Shown here: in pieces, positions 17,581-26,443 of the stretch
Layout: every line of letters starts with the position of its first letter
Numbering within the stretch: the stretch's first letter is position 1
Source: JACMLD01 sp044227095
Lineage (GTDB): Bacteria > Bacteroidota > Bacteroidia > Chitinophagales > Chitinophagaceae
Length of the DNA: 64,000 nucleotides
Direction of reading: 5' to 3'
Assembly: GCA_044227095.1 (NCBI GenBank)
Contig: JBGAFV010000001.1
Location: 1,984,001-2,048,000 of the forward strand
Notes under the pieces: model-generated
The model's database searches: none
What the model was told of the DNA's origin: nothing
What the model saw: the letters and a program-made list of their open reading frames with translations, nothing else
Program-made: the position numbers and the translations under genes

Positions 17581-18867
17581 TCAGCGTTTGTGTTTGCCTG
17601 ATACTGTTAAAGGTTCTTTTTTCGATTCCTTTTTAATGCCAGTATTAAAACCATTGGCTGGCGTACCGTCTTTTAAAATATCTGAATCGTCTTTTGTTGT
17701 TGTTGTTTTCTTTACTGCGCTATTATCTTTTTTTTTACCAGTAAGAATGCTTGCGTCAGACTCATCCGGTGCGCCTTCTTCTGTTGAAATTTTGTGCGGC
17801 ATTGTTGTAGTTGCCGCAGAATTTTTTTTAGTAACCATAATGTTGCTGTCTGTAACAACAAGTGGTTTAGTAACTGTAATTTTTTCTTTTTCTGTTTGCG
17901 GTACAATCATCAGGCTGCTGTCTACAGTAGTAATTTTCGTCCACGGGCCAACAGTTATTTTTGCAGCTACTTTAACGTCCATAAATTTTTCCATGGATTC
18001 CTTTACCTCGTTTACATTATCATCTTTTATAAACCTGTAATTGGTAATGCCCATTTCTGTAAACCATTTGCCCCATATTTTAGTGAGCAGGCTGTATTCT
18101 CCGTTCCATTCTTCTTTTGGGTTTACCTGTAATAAAACAACTTTTAGGTTAGGAAATTTTTTTGCAACGGACAGCATACCGTAATCGCCTTCGTTAAATT
18201 TTGTTTCCCAGTCTGGATATTTTTTTAGCAGGTTTATAATTTGCGAGCAAGATGCATAACGGTTGTTCTGTGCCGGGCGTTCTTCTGTTTTTTCGAGATC
18301 CATGTATCCATCGGTAATAATGAACAAAGTGTTTTGTCCGTCTTTTTCCAAATCATCACTAAGGTCTTCGTTAAAATATTTCCAGATATCGGCACCAGAA
18401 TAAGCAGTACTGTTATTGCCAATTACTGCCTGCCTGTAAATTTCTGGCAATACATTATTGAAAGTTTTTTCAGTTTCATTTATTACTGCAGATTTTTTAT
18501 CTGGTTGTTCGGCAGATAAATCTATACGCAGGCTGCCAATCATATCATATAAACTTTTTGGCGTTGTTTTCTGCGGCGCTATCAACACTTTTAGTTTGTC
18601 GTGCAGGGAATAATATAAATGCGTAGGATCTTTTGCATCCATTTTAGATTTAAAAACGCCATAAATAGAATTGATAACGGCAATATCCTTTGGAACCTGC
18701 TGCTGGTTATTGTAAAGAATACGATCGCTTAAATCAAGAAGGATAATATAATTGTCTTTAGGCGGCGGTGGAATTTCTTTTTTGGCGTCTTTTACTGCCT
18801 GTTGAAATTCATTGCAACCCTGTAAAAAAAATAAACCTGCCAGTAACAGCAACCCGTAGCGCCGCAT
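17581..18867 (-). CDS. VWA-like lipoprotein, unknown function
   Basis: 428 residues, second gene of the operon, 6 bp after the membrane-protein gene. Lipobox LQGC at residues 15-18, then a Rossmann/VWA-like domain (about 38-300): YIILLDLSDRI holds a D-x-S-D metal-site start (45-48), YSGADIWKYF (156-165) could supply the middle residue, and LFIITDGYMD (181-190) the TDG typical of VWA domains. The C-terminal 130 residues are low-complexity, rich in Lys, Thr, Ser and Asp, which suggests a flexible linker. The protein is probably anchored in a membrane facing the periplasm, as is expected for a partner of the exported third protein. Confidence 0.72.
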   Translation of the reverse strand: MRRYGLLLLAGLFFLQGCNEFQQAVKDAKKEIPPPPKDNYIILLDLSDRILYNNQQQVPKDIAVINSIYGVFKSKMDAKDPTHLYYSLHDKLKVLIAPQKTTPKSLYDMIGSLRIDLSAEQPDKKSAVINETEKTFNNVLPEIYRQAVIGNNSTAYSGADIWKYFNEDLSDDLEKDGQNTLFIITDGYMDLEKTEERPAQNNRYASCSQIINLLKKYPDWETKFNEGDYGMLSVAKKFPNLKVVLLQVNPKEEWNGEYSLLTKIWGKWFTEMGITNYRFIKDDNVNEVKESMEKFMDVKVAAKITVGPWTKITTVDSSLMIVPQTEKEKITVTKPLVVTDSNIMVTKKNSAATTTMPHKISTEEGAPDESDASILTGKKKDNSAVKKTTTTKDDSDILKDGTPANGFNTGIKKESKKEPLTVSGKHKR

Positions 18868-18873
18868 GTATAA

Positions 18874-20136
18874 TTATTTAAAGTATGATTCCTGAAATTC
18901 TTTCAGCTCACGCACATAGGTTTCTGAAGCTTCATTGATGATCTTTATCTGCTCTTCGCCTTTTTCCCTGCCATATAAAGTAGAGAGGTAACCATTCCAT
19001 CCGTCGCGAAAGTAATTGATGTTTTTCTCAATCGTATCTACCGGAAGCACCATCCTGTCTTTTTCTTTGCTAAGATTTTCTATGCGCTTGGCAATATGAT
19101 TGATTTCAGTTTCGTGCAGCATGCGTTTTTCTTCCAGTGCAAGAATTTCATCCTGCAAACGGGTAATGCGCTGGTAGCGAAGCTTAATAACATTGCGTTT
19201 GCGCCATTCCATCTGCAATAAATAATAAACAGCACTCCAGATAGCAAATACACCAAAACCAAGAAACAAAACAAGGTAAAAGCGGCTATCTGCATAAACT
19301 GGTACAACAAGCGATTTAAATTCTTCGCGGTTGGCTTTTATCAGAATTTCATTTACGCCTTCATGTACCTGGAAGGCAAGCAGCAAATCTCCTACAAAGA
19401 CAAGCACCAGCAAACCGATAACAATTTTTTTAAAACGTGCCCCTTTCTCAGAAAACAAATGAATAGCTGTGCCCAATGCAAAAAATATGGTAGGAAAAAC
19501 AATTAACGGCGGATAATTAATGATTAAATATATCAACCGCCTAAGATTAGGCAACAGTTGTATGTTTAATCTTCCTTCCTGGAAAAGCGACATTGGATCT
19601 ACACCATTCAATGCAAAGTCTGCCACGCTCATGTAGAAATACAGGAGATAAAAAGACAAAGCCAGCAACAAAAAGAAAAGAAAAAAATAGGTACCCCAGC
19701 TAAATGTGTTGTACTTATTGTTGTGCACAGCTGCACGGGTATTTTCAATTTCATCAACCTGGTTTTTTAGCAGGTTTATTTCTGTTTGCTTTATAGGAAC
19801 AAGTCCTTTAGTAATATCGCGGCTGTTATGAATTTCATCTGCACGGCTTTTCAGCTCATAATATTTTTCCAGCAGGGAATCTATCTGTTTTTGAATCCTG
19901 TTTTTTGTTTCTTCTGTTTTGGCAACCAGCCGCATAGAATCCTGCTCGGTAAGAATAGAACCGCTGCGGATTTTATTGAGCATGCCTTTGTAAGCTTCTA
20001 CGCCACCTTTATAAGTACCGGCTTGTTCTACGCCATACTCACGCAGATCTTTTACCACCACATTGGAAAGATCCGGGGTGTGGTTTTTTCCTAAGTCAAG
20101 TAGTTTTGATTTGCTGTTGATAATCACCTTATGCAC
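18874..20136 (-). CDS. four-helix membrane protein with two coiled coils, unknown function
   Basis: 420 residues, first gene of the operon. An N-terminal soluble segment carries a coiled coil (about 68-138), four membrane helices follow (about 149-171, 201-227, 237-256, 285-308), and a C-terminal coiled coil (about 312-365) leads to a Glu/Tyr-rich tail. The layout would put both coiled-coil ends on the same side of the membrane, likely the cytoplasm. I recognise no family. Being co-transcribed with an exported ASKHA/TPR protein and a VWA-like lipoprotein, it could be the membrane hub of an envelope complex; that is inference. Confidence 0.7.
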   Translation of the reverse strand: MHKVIINSKSKLLDLGKNHTPDLSNVVVKDLREYGVEQAGTYKGGVEAYKGMLNKIRSGSILTEQDSMRLVAKTEETKNRIQKQIDSLLEKYYELKSRADEIHNSRDITKGLVPIKQTEINLLKNQVDEIENTRAAVHNNKYNTFSWGTYFFLFFLLLALSFYLLYFYMSVADFALNGVDPMSLFQEGRLNIQLLPNLRRLIYLIINYPPLIVFPTIFFALGTAIHLFSEKGARFKKIVIGLLVLVFVGDLLLAFQVHEGVNEILIKANREEFKSLVVPVYADSRFYLVLFLGFGVFAIWSAVYYLLQMEWRKRNVIKLRYQRITRLQDEILALEEKRMLHETEINHIAKRIENLSKEKDRMVLPVDTIEKNINYFRDGWNGYLSTLYGREKGEEQIKIINEASETYVRELKEFQESYFK

Positions 20137-20167
20137 TGTTTCTTTATTTGGATAAGACGCACTTTAT

Positions 20168-20175
20168 CAAATATA
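20168..20175 (-). promoter_or_regulatory. candidate -7 element of the three-gene operon
   Basis: TATATTTG on the minus strand fits TAnnTTTG and lies about 30 bases before the start codon at 20136. A TTG 15 bases upstream is closer than the usual spacing, so the -33 assignment is doubtful. Confidence 0.35.
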
Positions 20176-20338
20176 ACCAATAGGCAAATGCAAGCGTATG
20201 AAGCAGCTTGAGTGTTGATAAATAGATGACAAAAAAAATGAATATCGTAGATTTACTAGGGATTTCTCCCAGCCTATAATATTGAGGGTGTTTTACCTTA
20301 ATAAACAATTCATTAAATTTGATAAACAATACTTTAAG

Positions 20339-20599
20339 ATGTCCATTAAAGAAATAAAAGAGCAGTTAAAGGAGAATGTTGACAAGCTTTCAATTGCCGA
20401 TACCCGGCTTGCTGCCAAAGAACTGGGTATGTATTTTGAATACCTGAAGGACAGGAAAGAAATGCCCAAAAAATTCAAACTGAATTTTGAACAATACATG
20501 CAGCTTTTGGAATCAATTAAGGAATCAAAAAAAGGTAAATTGAACCCCGCCTCAAAAGTATTTACTGCTATTAAAAGAAGATATGGCTTTAGTAATTAG
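20339..20599 (+). CDS. putative antitoxin of a type II toxin-antitoxin pair
   Basis: 86 residues, MSIKEIKEQLKENVDKLSIADTRLAAKELGMYFEYL..., mostly helical and charged, with no DNA-binding motif that I can recognise. The start at 20339 drops 19 AT-rich residues of the upstream open frame. The next gene overlaps its end by 17 bp and resembles a ParE/RelE toxin; small helical gene first, toxin second with overlap, is the classical arrangement. Antitoxin status rests on this context. Confidence 0.6.
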   Translation: MSIKEIKEQLKENVDKLSIADTRLAAKELGMYFEYLKDRKEMPKKFKLNFEQYMQLLESIKESKKGKLNPASKVFTAIKRRYGFSN

Positions 20600-20900
20600 A
20601 GAAGTGAAGTTTACTGCGGTTTCGAGACGTCAGTTAAATGATACAGTTGATTACATTTTTAAAGAATTCGGATTTTTAGTGGCGGAAAAATTCATTAATA
20701 CTTTTGAACGTAAGCTGAAAGATATTGCTGCTGGTAAAATTGTTCACCGCTATTTCCTCAAATCAAAACAGATCCGTTATTTTATTTTCAATAGCAAGAA
20801 TTATGTTTTGTATAAAGAGCTTCCGTCGGCTATTGTAATAACCGGGGTTTATAACTTTAAGCGGAACATGGCATCAATAAGAAAACGTTTAGATAAATAA
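20583..20900 (+). CDS. RelE/ParE-like toxin
   Basis: 105 residues. Pattern of the RelE/ParE fold: a beta start (EVKFTAVSRRQLNDTVDYI), a helix pair (EFGFLVAEKFINTFERKLKDIAAG), then strands IRYFIFNSKNYVLYKEL and IVITGVYNFKRN. RelE-type toxins cut mRNA on the ribosome and ParE-type poison gyrase; the catalytic residues are too variable to tell which applies. The start codon is inside the antitoxin gene, so the two should be translationally coupled. The LytTR regulator gene converges on it with 3 bp between. Confidence 0.7.
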   Translation: MALVIREVKFTAVSRRQLNDTVDYIFKEFGFLVAEKFINTFERKLKDIAAGKIVHRYFLKSKQIRYFIFNSKNYVLYKELPSAIVITGVYNFKRNMASIRKRLDK

Positions 20901-20903
20901 AGC

Positions 20904-21665
20904 TTACAACCCCAACACCTGTCTCAATTTTACATAACCTGTTTTACTTACAGGTACCCTGGCGCCTGATTTAAGAATAGCAATATGACCATCTTTTTCA
21001 TAAGGATCTATGCGGGCAATGTGCTGCACGTTTACCATGTATGAACGATGGCAACGGGCGAACTGCTGCGCATCCAGCGCCTTTTCAAAATGCGTCATTG
21101 TTTTATTTTTAAGGTAATACCCGTCTGTGGTATGAATTTTTACATAATCGTCTGCTGCTTCCAGGTATAACACTTCATGCACGGGAATGATTTTAATCTT
21201 AGCACCGTTTTTTACAACAATGCGTTGATTTTGCCCGGGTGTTAGCGATGCTGCTTCTAACAATGATTCTGTAGCAGCAGGTGTAGTATGCGTAGCAGGA
21301 GCAGCAGCAACAGCTTTTTGTTCAAGCCATTTTTGTACAGCTTTATCAAATCTTTCTTTGCTAAATGGCTTTAGTAAATAATCCACTGCGTGTGTTTCAA
21401 ATGCTTTAATGGCATATTCATCAAAGGCGGTGGTAAAAATAACTGCGGGTGGTTGCTCTACCAGTTCCAGCATTTCAAAGCCGGTAATTTTTGGCATTTG
21501 TATATCGAGGAAAATAAGATCTGGCTGGTGCTGCATAATAGCTTTTATTCCTTCAAAACCATCGTTGCATTCCTGTACCAGTTGCAACTGAGGGTAAGTC
21601 TGTAAATATTCTGCTACTATACTTCTTGCCAGCGGCTCATCGTCTATAATAATAACTTTTTTCAT
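20904..21665 (-). CDS. LytTR family response regulator
   Basis: 253 residues. Receiver domain (1-118) with acidic pair DDEP, phosphoacceptor in LIFLDIQMP, and TTAFDEYAIKAFE / DYLLKPFS; a Thr/Ala-rich linker (about 125-150); LytTR DNA-binding domain (about 152-250) with ILYLEAADDYVKIHT and FARCHRSYMVNVQHI. Last gene of a four-gene cluster: LiaF-like, DUF4288, histidine kinase, regulator. It would be phosphorylated by the kinase 28 bp upstream and bind tandem sites at target promoters. Confidence 0.92.
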   Translation of the reverse strand: MKKVIIIDDEPLARSIVAEYLQTYPQLQLVQECNDGFEGIKAIMQHQPDLIFLDIQMPKITGFEMLELVEQPPAVIFTTAFDEYAIKAFETHAVDYLLKPFSKERFDKAVQKWLEQKAVAAAPATHTTPAATESLLEAASLTPGQNQRIVVKNGAKIKIIPVHEVLYLEAADDYVKIHTTDGYYLKNKTMTHFEKALDAQQFARCHRSYMVNVQHIARIDPYEKDGHIAILKSGARVPVSKTGYVKLRQVLGL

Positions 21666-21693
21666 GACAGTTGTTTAATCAATTTTTTCTCAG

Positions 21694-22767
21694 TTATATT
21701 TTATTGTTGCCTGAACTTATATTGTGTGCAGGTTGTGGAATTTTAACGGTTGTTGTAAATATATGATTGGCTGAACTTGTGCTCAGCAAATCTTTACGTG
21801 CAAATAAAAGATACAACCTGCGTTGTATAGAATGCAATCCAAAGCCTGTGCCCTGGCGTGGTTGCGCCGTTTCTTCATCAAAAGGGTTTTGCACGGTTAC
21901 CACCAGTATGCCATTATCAACAATGGTTGTTATGCGAATAACTGTTTCACCTGTTGTATCGTACAATCCAAATTTAATAGCGTTTTCTACCAACGGCTGT
22001 AATAGCATTGCTGGTATTTTCATTTTAATGGAATCTGTTGCGGTTTCAAAAACAGTAGACAAGCGATTGCCGAAACGCACTTTTTCAATATCGAGATAAA
22101 GGCGCAGGTATTCCAATTCTTCTTCTACTAATATCCATTGCTGTTCTTCTCTTTTAAGTGTGCCGCGCAGAAAGTCAGACAACTGTTGCACCATGGTTCT
22201 TGCCTCCTGCGGCCTTGTACCAATTAATGCATTAATAGAATTAAGGCTATTGAATAAAAAATGCGGTTGCAATTGCTGGCGCAGCTTAAATAATTCCGCA
22301 TCTTTTGTAAGTTGCTCTGCTTCTGTTTTTCTTAGGGCACTTGATTTCTGATCTTCAAACCCATGCCATAACACACTTATCATAGACATGCAACCAATAA
22401 CAAGAAATGCTACGCCAAAACGCACCGATAAAGATTTTATGAGGAACTGCTCGTAACCGTTTTCATTATCTGTTATAACAAATGGCAGCACATATTTAAT
22501 GACAAGCAACCAGGCACCTGCAGTTAATACACACATTATAAGAAGATAACCAAAGCGTTGTTGCCTGGGTAAATAATACTTAAGATTATTGCTGGTGATA
22601 ACGCATGCGCCTGCAAGCAGGAAATTAGAAATGGTGCTATCTGTAATGCTTAGCTGTAATGAAAAACCCAGCCCATACAGTATCCATGTCTGCATGGCTG
22701 TCCAGATAAGCCACCAGGCAATGAAAACGAATAAAAATCTTTTTTGAGAAAACGGTATAGCAGCCAA
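21694..22767 (-). CDS. LytS-type sensor histidine kinase
   Basis: 357 residues. Four membrane helices with short loops (about 10-32, 36-60, 68-92, 110-135), then a His_kinase domain (PF06580 type) with the phosphoacceptor in LQPHFLFNSLNSINALI, and an HATPase core (MLLQPLVENAIKFG, GTGFGLHSIQRRL). There is no extracellular sensor domain, so the membrane helices or an accessory protein, such as the LiaF-like protein, may sense the signal. Partner regulator follows directly. Confidence 0.92.
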   Translation of the reverse strand: MAAIPFSQKRFLFVFIAWWLIWTAMQTWILYGLGFSLQLSITDSTISNFLLAGACVITSNNLKYYLPRQQRFGYLLIMCVLTAGAWLLVIKYVLPFVITDNENGYEQFLIKSLSVRFGVAFLVIGCMSMISVLWHGFEDQKSSALRKTEAEQLTKDAELFKLRQQLQPHFLFNSLNSINALIGTRPQEARTMVQQLSDFLRGTLKREEQQWILVEEELEYLRLYLDIEKVRFGNRLSTVFETATDSIKMKIPAMLLQPLVENAIKFGLYDTTGETVIRITTIVDNGILVVTVQNPFDEETAQPRQGTGFGLHSIQRRLYLLFARKDLLSTSSANHIFTTTVKIPQPAHNISSGNNKI

Positions 22768-22777
22768 GGCTTTTTGT

Positions 22778-23137
22778 TTAGATTAATTGTAATGAACGCA
22801 ATACATTATCGCCCACAATATAATCGGCTTTACTGCGCACCATGTTTATAAACCTGCCGGCGTCATCGGCTTCCTGTATACGGCTATAAATTTCTGCGCC
22901 ATCTATGAGTTCGCTTAGTTTATACAGTTCGCATACATCTATAAACTTCCACTTTACCAGGTGTTGCTTTTGATTAAAAAAGCTTTCCTCGTCGGTTAGC
23001 CCTATGCGTTGCGCTTTTTGAAAAGCCTCCTGTTCATCAGCTGCAGAAATTAAACGAAGTTGTTCATCAAACTGGGGTGTATGGTTGCCTTCTCCGCAAA
23101 TGATCTGATAAACAATTTTAGTGAGGTACCAGTTCAT
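22778..23137 (-). CDS. DUF4288 domain protein
   Basis: 119 residues: MNWYLTKIVYQIICG, DEQLRLISAADEQEAFQKAQRIG, VKWKFIDVCELYKLSELIDGAEIYSRI match DUF4288. Function unknown. I chose the internal Met (codon ending at 23137), since the 26 residues before it are not conserved in character. It sits between the LiaF-like and kinase genes, 10 bp from the latter, and so probably belongs to the same transcript. Confidence 0.82.
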   Translation of the reverse strand: MNWYLTKIVYQIICGEGNHTPQFDEQLRLISAADEQEAFQKAQRIGLTDEESFFNQKQHLVKWKFIDVCELYKLSELIDGAEIYSRIQEADDAGRFINMVRSKADYIVGDNVLRSLQLI

Positions 23138-23226
23138 ACAATAAATTTTGGTTGAAGTTGAATGTTGGTGGGACGGGTTGGGTATTGTTTTACAGGGTAG
23201 CGAACTATCAGACAACAGTTGCCGGC

Positions 23227-24066
23227 TTAAAAACTTCTCAATTCTATTCCGCCCATAAAAGCAGTTCCTTTTAGCACCAGTACTTTATTAAAGTCTATTA
23301 TCTTACCAGCCACTTGTCTTTTATCTTCTACCCCCCCCATTATGGTGCTTATTTCAGATTTTACTTCCCAGTTTGGAGGCACAATTAATTTTACACCACC
23401 CATTATTGCAGTAATATCCATCACTACAGCACCAGTAATATCTGCCTGTGTAAGATTTATTTCGGCGCCGCCCATAAAACAGGTAACATCTCCTCCTTTA
23501 AAATTTTTAGACACTACAATTCTTTGCGAATTGCTAAGAACAGCAGTAATGTCAACAAAATCTTCTCCACTATTGGTATAATCGCTTTTATAAAAACCTT
23601 GTGGAGGGGTACTTGTATTTGTACCGGTTTGCTGTGTATTTGTAAAACCTGTATTGCTGGTATAATCCTGTTGCGGATAATCGCGGTTTCTCCTGTATTT
23701 GCGTCCCCAGTTATCGTGCCCGGTATGTTTTGGGCGAAGGATTAATGAAAGTCCAACACAAATAAGTACTGCCGGAACAATAAACCTGTGCAGGCTGAAA
23801 CCGAAATCCATTCTGTCAAAAAGAAAAATAAAACCAATAACTATAGGTATAAGCCAGCCTGCCCCCTTGAAATTATTTCTAAGCCCGGTAAACACACCAA
23901 CGGCAATTAATATCATTGGCCATGAAAAAAGCCATCCGGGAAAAAAGGGAAAATCTGCTTGTTTTAAAAAGAAAATAGCACCTAAGGCAAGTAAGAAAAG
24001 GCCGCCGTACACACGTCCGTCTCTGTGTGGCCTGTTAAAGTTGGGGTCCTGATTTTGAGTATCCAT
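23227..24066 (-). CDS. LiaF-like membrane protein (DUF5668 plus cell wall-active response domain)
   Basis: 279 residues. N-terminal membrane part with about four helices (LFLLALGAIFFLKQ, GWLFSWPMILIAVGVF, LIPIVIGFIFLF, FIVPAVLICVGLSLIL; about 20-110), a Gln/Thr/Asn-rich linker (about 120-165), then the LiaF C-terminal beta-helix-like domain marked by repeated FMGGAEI, IMGGVKL, IMGGVED and FMGGIEL. In Firmicutes LiaF inhibits the LiaRS cell-envelope stress system. Location at the head of a kinase/regulator cluster suggests a similar sensing or inhibitory role here, by inference. Confidence 0.85.
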   Translation of the reverse strand: MDTQNQDPNFNRPHRDGRVYGGLFLLALGAIFFLKQADFPFFPGWLFSWPMILIAVGVFTGLRNNFKGAGWLIPIVIGFIFLFDRMDFGFSLHRFIVPAVLICVGLSLILRPKHTGHDNWGRKYRRNRDYPQQDYTSNTGFTNTQQTGTNTSTPPQGFYKSDYTNSGEDFVDITAVLSNSQRIVVSKNFKGGDVTCFMGGAEINLTQADITGAVVMDITAIMGGVKLIVPPNWEVKSEISTIMGGVEDKRQVAGKIIDFNKVLVLKGTAFMGGIELRSF

Positions 24067-24185
24067 GATTCTGCTTATTTATAGGTCAAAAATAGGCGCA
24101 TACTTCTTTTAAAACTATTGCATTAAGGCCTGTTTGCTTTAAAAGACGGTAAAGCAGGGCAAAATGGCGGCGAAATATTTACCTT

Positions 24186-24480
24186 ACCTCACCCTCGGTC
24201 CCTCTCCCGCTACGCCGGAGAGGGATGCCTCTCCGCAAGAGGCTTTTCTCTTACAGACCGCATTTAATTTTAGTTGTGATTTTTATGATACAGGCATTGG
24301 TTCTTTGGCCAACAGTCTTGCGTCGCACTCTTGTACAACATAACGCTATTGACCCTTTTCAGAACGATTGTATTTATAAAAAGCTGATGATTTTATAAAC
24401 CCCAAAGACTGCAATTAGCAAACATTCTTACCGAGGGGCACCCCTCTATGCCGAAGGCGGAGAGGGGATGGGGGTGAGGT
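24186..24480. repeat. composite element with C-rich inverted ends
   Basis: Left end CCTCACCCTCGGTCCCTCTCC with a hairpin (24200-24207 against 24217-24224). Right end is the inverted relative, at 24431-24479, read on the minus strand as CCTCACCCCCATCCCCTCTCC. In the middle lies CAGGCATTGGTT followed by CTTGCGTCGCACTCTTGTACAA (24317-24338). The 3' end of the adenine deaminase gene lies within the right arm. No gene seen in 24067-24445. Confidence 0.7.
24227..24250 (+). terminator. hairpin with T tract inside the composite element
   Basis: GCCTCT (24227-24232), loop CCGCA, AGAGGC (24238-24243), then TTTTCTCTT. Terminator-like on the plus strand, although no plus-strand gene lies upstream; it may simply be part of the repeat. 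Confidence 0.4.
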
Positions 24481-26104
24481 ATTTAAAACTATCCCCATCA
24501 AACAAACCTTTATCACTCAATTTTACGTGTGGTATTACAAGCAACGCCATAAACGAAAGCGTCATAAAAGGCGCCGATAATGGGCTGCCCAGGTTTTTTG
24601 CCATTTCGTCAATAGCGGTATAGGCATTGGCTACATCGTATCCGTTTTCGCCGCTCATTAAACCGGCTACCGGCAGTGCCAGTACCATTTCCGCATCATT
24701 GCTTACACAGCTTACACCGCCTTGTTTTTCTATAATAAGGTTTACAGCTTTACAAATACTTTCATCATCTGCACCTACCGCAACTATATTATGGCTGTCA
24801 TGCGCAACCGAAGAAGCTATGGCACCATGCTTTAACCCAATATTTTTAATAAATGCTTTTGCCACTGGCGCATTGTTATAACGGTTTACAACAGCTATTT
24901 TAAGAATATCATTTTCCGGATTGCTAATTATGTTTCCATTAGCAACAAAAGGGGAGAATTCAATTTTATTGGTGATGAGTTGCCCGTCAAGCGCTTCTAT
25001 GCCAACAACAGTTTTTTCGTTATTATAAGATATTGAAAAATCCTGTGGTGTTTTTGGCTGACAATTAAAATTATTAATAAAAGTCTTTGCATTGCCTGGC
25101 TTTGTAACAATTAATGATTCTCCGTTTTGGGCCACCAAATGCCCATTGATATAAGTTTCAAGCATTTCAAAATTTTGCAAGTCTTTTACCACAATAAAAT
25201 CTGCTGCATCACCTGTGCGCAAAAGGCCAACCCCTGTTTTATAATGCAATACAGGATTTACACAGGCTGCCTGCAATACATTAAACACATCTATTCCTTT
25301 TGCAACAGCACGGGCGCAAAGTTGATTAATGTGCCCTGCAACAAGGCTATCCGGATGCTTATCATCGCTGCAAAACATTATCATGTCCGGGTATGTGCGC
25401 AATAAATCAATCAATGCTTCAAAATTTTTGGCGGCGCTTCCTTCCCGTATCAGGATCTTCATGCCGTATTGCAGCTTATCAAGCGCTTCTTCAGCAGTAA
25501 AGCATTCGTGATCTGTACTAATGCCTGCATCAATATATTGTTTTGCCTGTTTGCCGCGCAGCCCTGGTGCATGACCGTCAACTGGTTTATTCAACCGGTG
25601 GGCAATAGCAATTTTTTTCATTACTTCCGGATCGCTGTTCAAAACACCGGGGAAGTTCATCATTTCAGTAAGATAGCGGATATCGTTGCGTTGCAATAGT
25701 TGTTCAATATCATTTGCATTTATAGCAGCACCAGCAGTCTCAAAAATGGTGGCGGGAACACAACTTGGAGCACCAAAATTAAATTTAAACGGTACGGTGT
25801 TGCCGTTTTCAATCATAAATTCTACGCCAGACAGGCCACATACGTTGGCTATTTCATGCGGATCGCTAATGGTAGAAACCGTGCCATGCACTACAGCAAG
25901 TTTGGCAAATTCTGCAGGTACCAGCATCGAGCTTTCAATATGCACATGAGCATCTGTAAAGCCAGGTAAAATGAAGTGGTCGGGTGCTTTGCTTCCTGCT
26001 GGTAATGCTGTTGTGCTGGTAATTTTTCCATTTTCAAAGAAAATGGTGGCAGGGTAAATGCGCCGGTTAAAAATGTCTGCTACATGTGCGGTTATGGCTG
26101 GCAT
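24446..26104 (-). CDS. ade: adenine deaminase
   Basis: 552 residues of the amidohydrolase-superfamily adenine deaminase, which converts adenine to hypoxanthine for purine salvage. Visible: ILPGFTDAHVHIESSMLVP (metal-binding HxH), ISDPHEIANVCG, VDGHAPGLRGKQAKQYIDAGISTDHECFTAEEA, and FCSDDKHPDSL, all Ade signatures; the C-terminal Adenine_deam_C domain contains SSVAHDSHNIVAVG and NAYTAIDEMAKNLGSP. The last ten codons (ending PIPSPPSA) are read from a C-rich dispersed repeat, so the native C-terminus has probably been replaced or extended. Confidence 0.94.
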   Translation of the reverse strand: MPAITAHVADIFNRRIYPATIFFENGKITSTTALPAGSKAPDHFILPGFTDAHVHIESSMLVPAEFAKLAVVHGTVSTISDPHEIANVCGLSGVEFMIENGNTVPFKFNFGAPSCVPATIFETAGAAINANDIEQLLQRNDIRYLTEMMNFPGVLNSDPEVMKKIAIAHRLNKPVDGHAPGLRGKQAKQYIDAGISTDHECFTAEEALDKLQYGMKILIREGSAAKNFEALIDLLRTYPDMIMFCSDDKHPDSLVAGHINQLCARAVAKGIDVFNVLQAACVNPVLHYKTGVGLLRTGDAADFIVVKDLQNFEMLETYINGHLVAQNGESLIVTKPGNAKTFINNFNCQPKTPQDFSISYNNEKTVVGIEALDGQLITNKIEFSPFVANGNIISNPENDILKIAVVNRYNNAPVAKAFIKNIGLKHGAIASSVAHDSHNIVAVGADDESICKAVNLIIEKQGGVSCVSNDAEMVLALPVAGLMSGENGYDVANAYTAIDEMAKNLGSPLSAPFMTLSFMALLVIPHVKLSDKGLFDGDSFKYLTPIPSPPSA

Positions 26105-26443
26105 ATAATACTATTTCAAATTGCAGTAAATATACAAATGGGGCGGTGAATGGACTGATAAACAAGTTCCTTTACCCATTTACGCAAAAAAAAAATGGAT
26201 AAAATTATAGCCAAACAATTTTACTAAAGAGGTAGCAGTACTGCTAATTTTTAGAGGAACGCTCAGGCAATGGGGTAAAACTGACTTAAAAATATTGATG
26301 TAAATCACTAATTTAATTTTGTGTCAGCAAAACAGGAGATTAAAATTATGTAAATATGCCAAAACCTATATTATTTTCCCATATTCTTACGTTCTTTACT
26401 ATTACTTTTTAAAACAAACCCCTATTTATTTTAAACCTCGTTT
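26105..26443. other. intergenic region upstream of the LamG lipoprotein
   Basis: AT-rich spacer between divergent genes. It holds a candidate plus-strand promoter at 26295-26321, a short palindrome GCAGTACTGC near 26236, and a run of nine A bases at 26187-26195. No open frame or heptad array was seen. Confidence 0.5.
26295..26321 (+). promoter_or_regulatory. candidate promoter for the LamG lipoprotein
   Basis: TTG (26295-26297), 16 bases, TAATTTTG (26314-26321). The -7 fits TAnnTTTG; the spacing is one base shorter than usual. The resulting leader would be about 115 bases. Confidence 0.35.

Noticed and set aside
24446..24480. Frameshift at the adenine deaminase 3' end
   Set aside because: The catalytic and C-terminal domains are complete before the repeat-derived tail, so the gene was kept as intact with an altered end.
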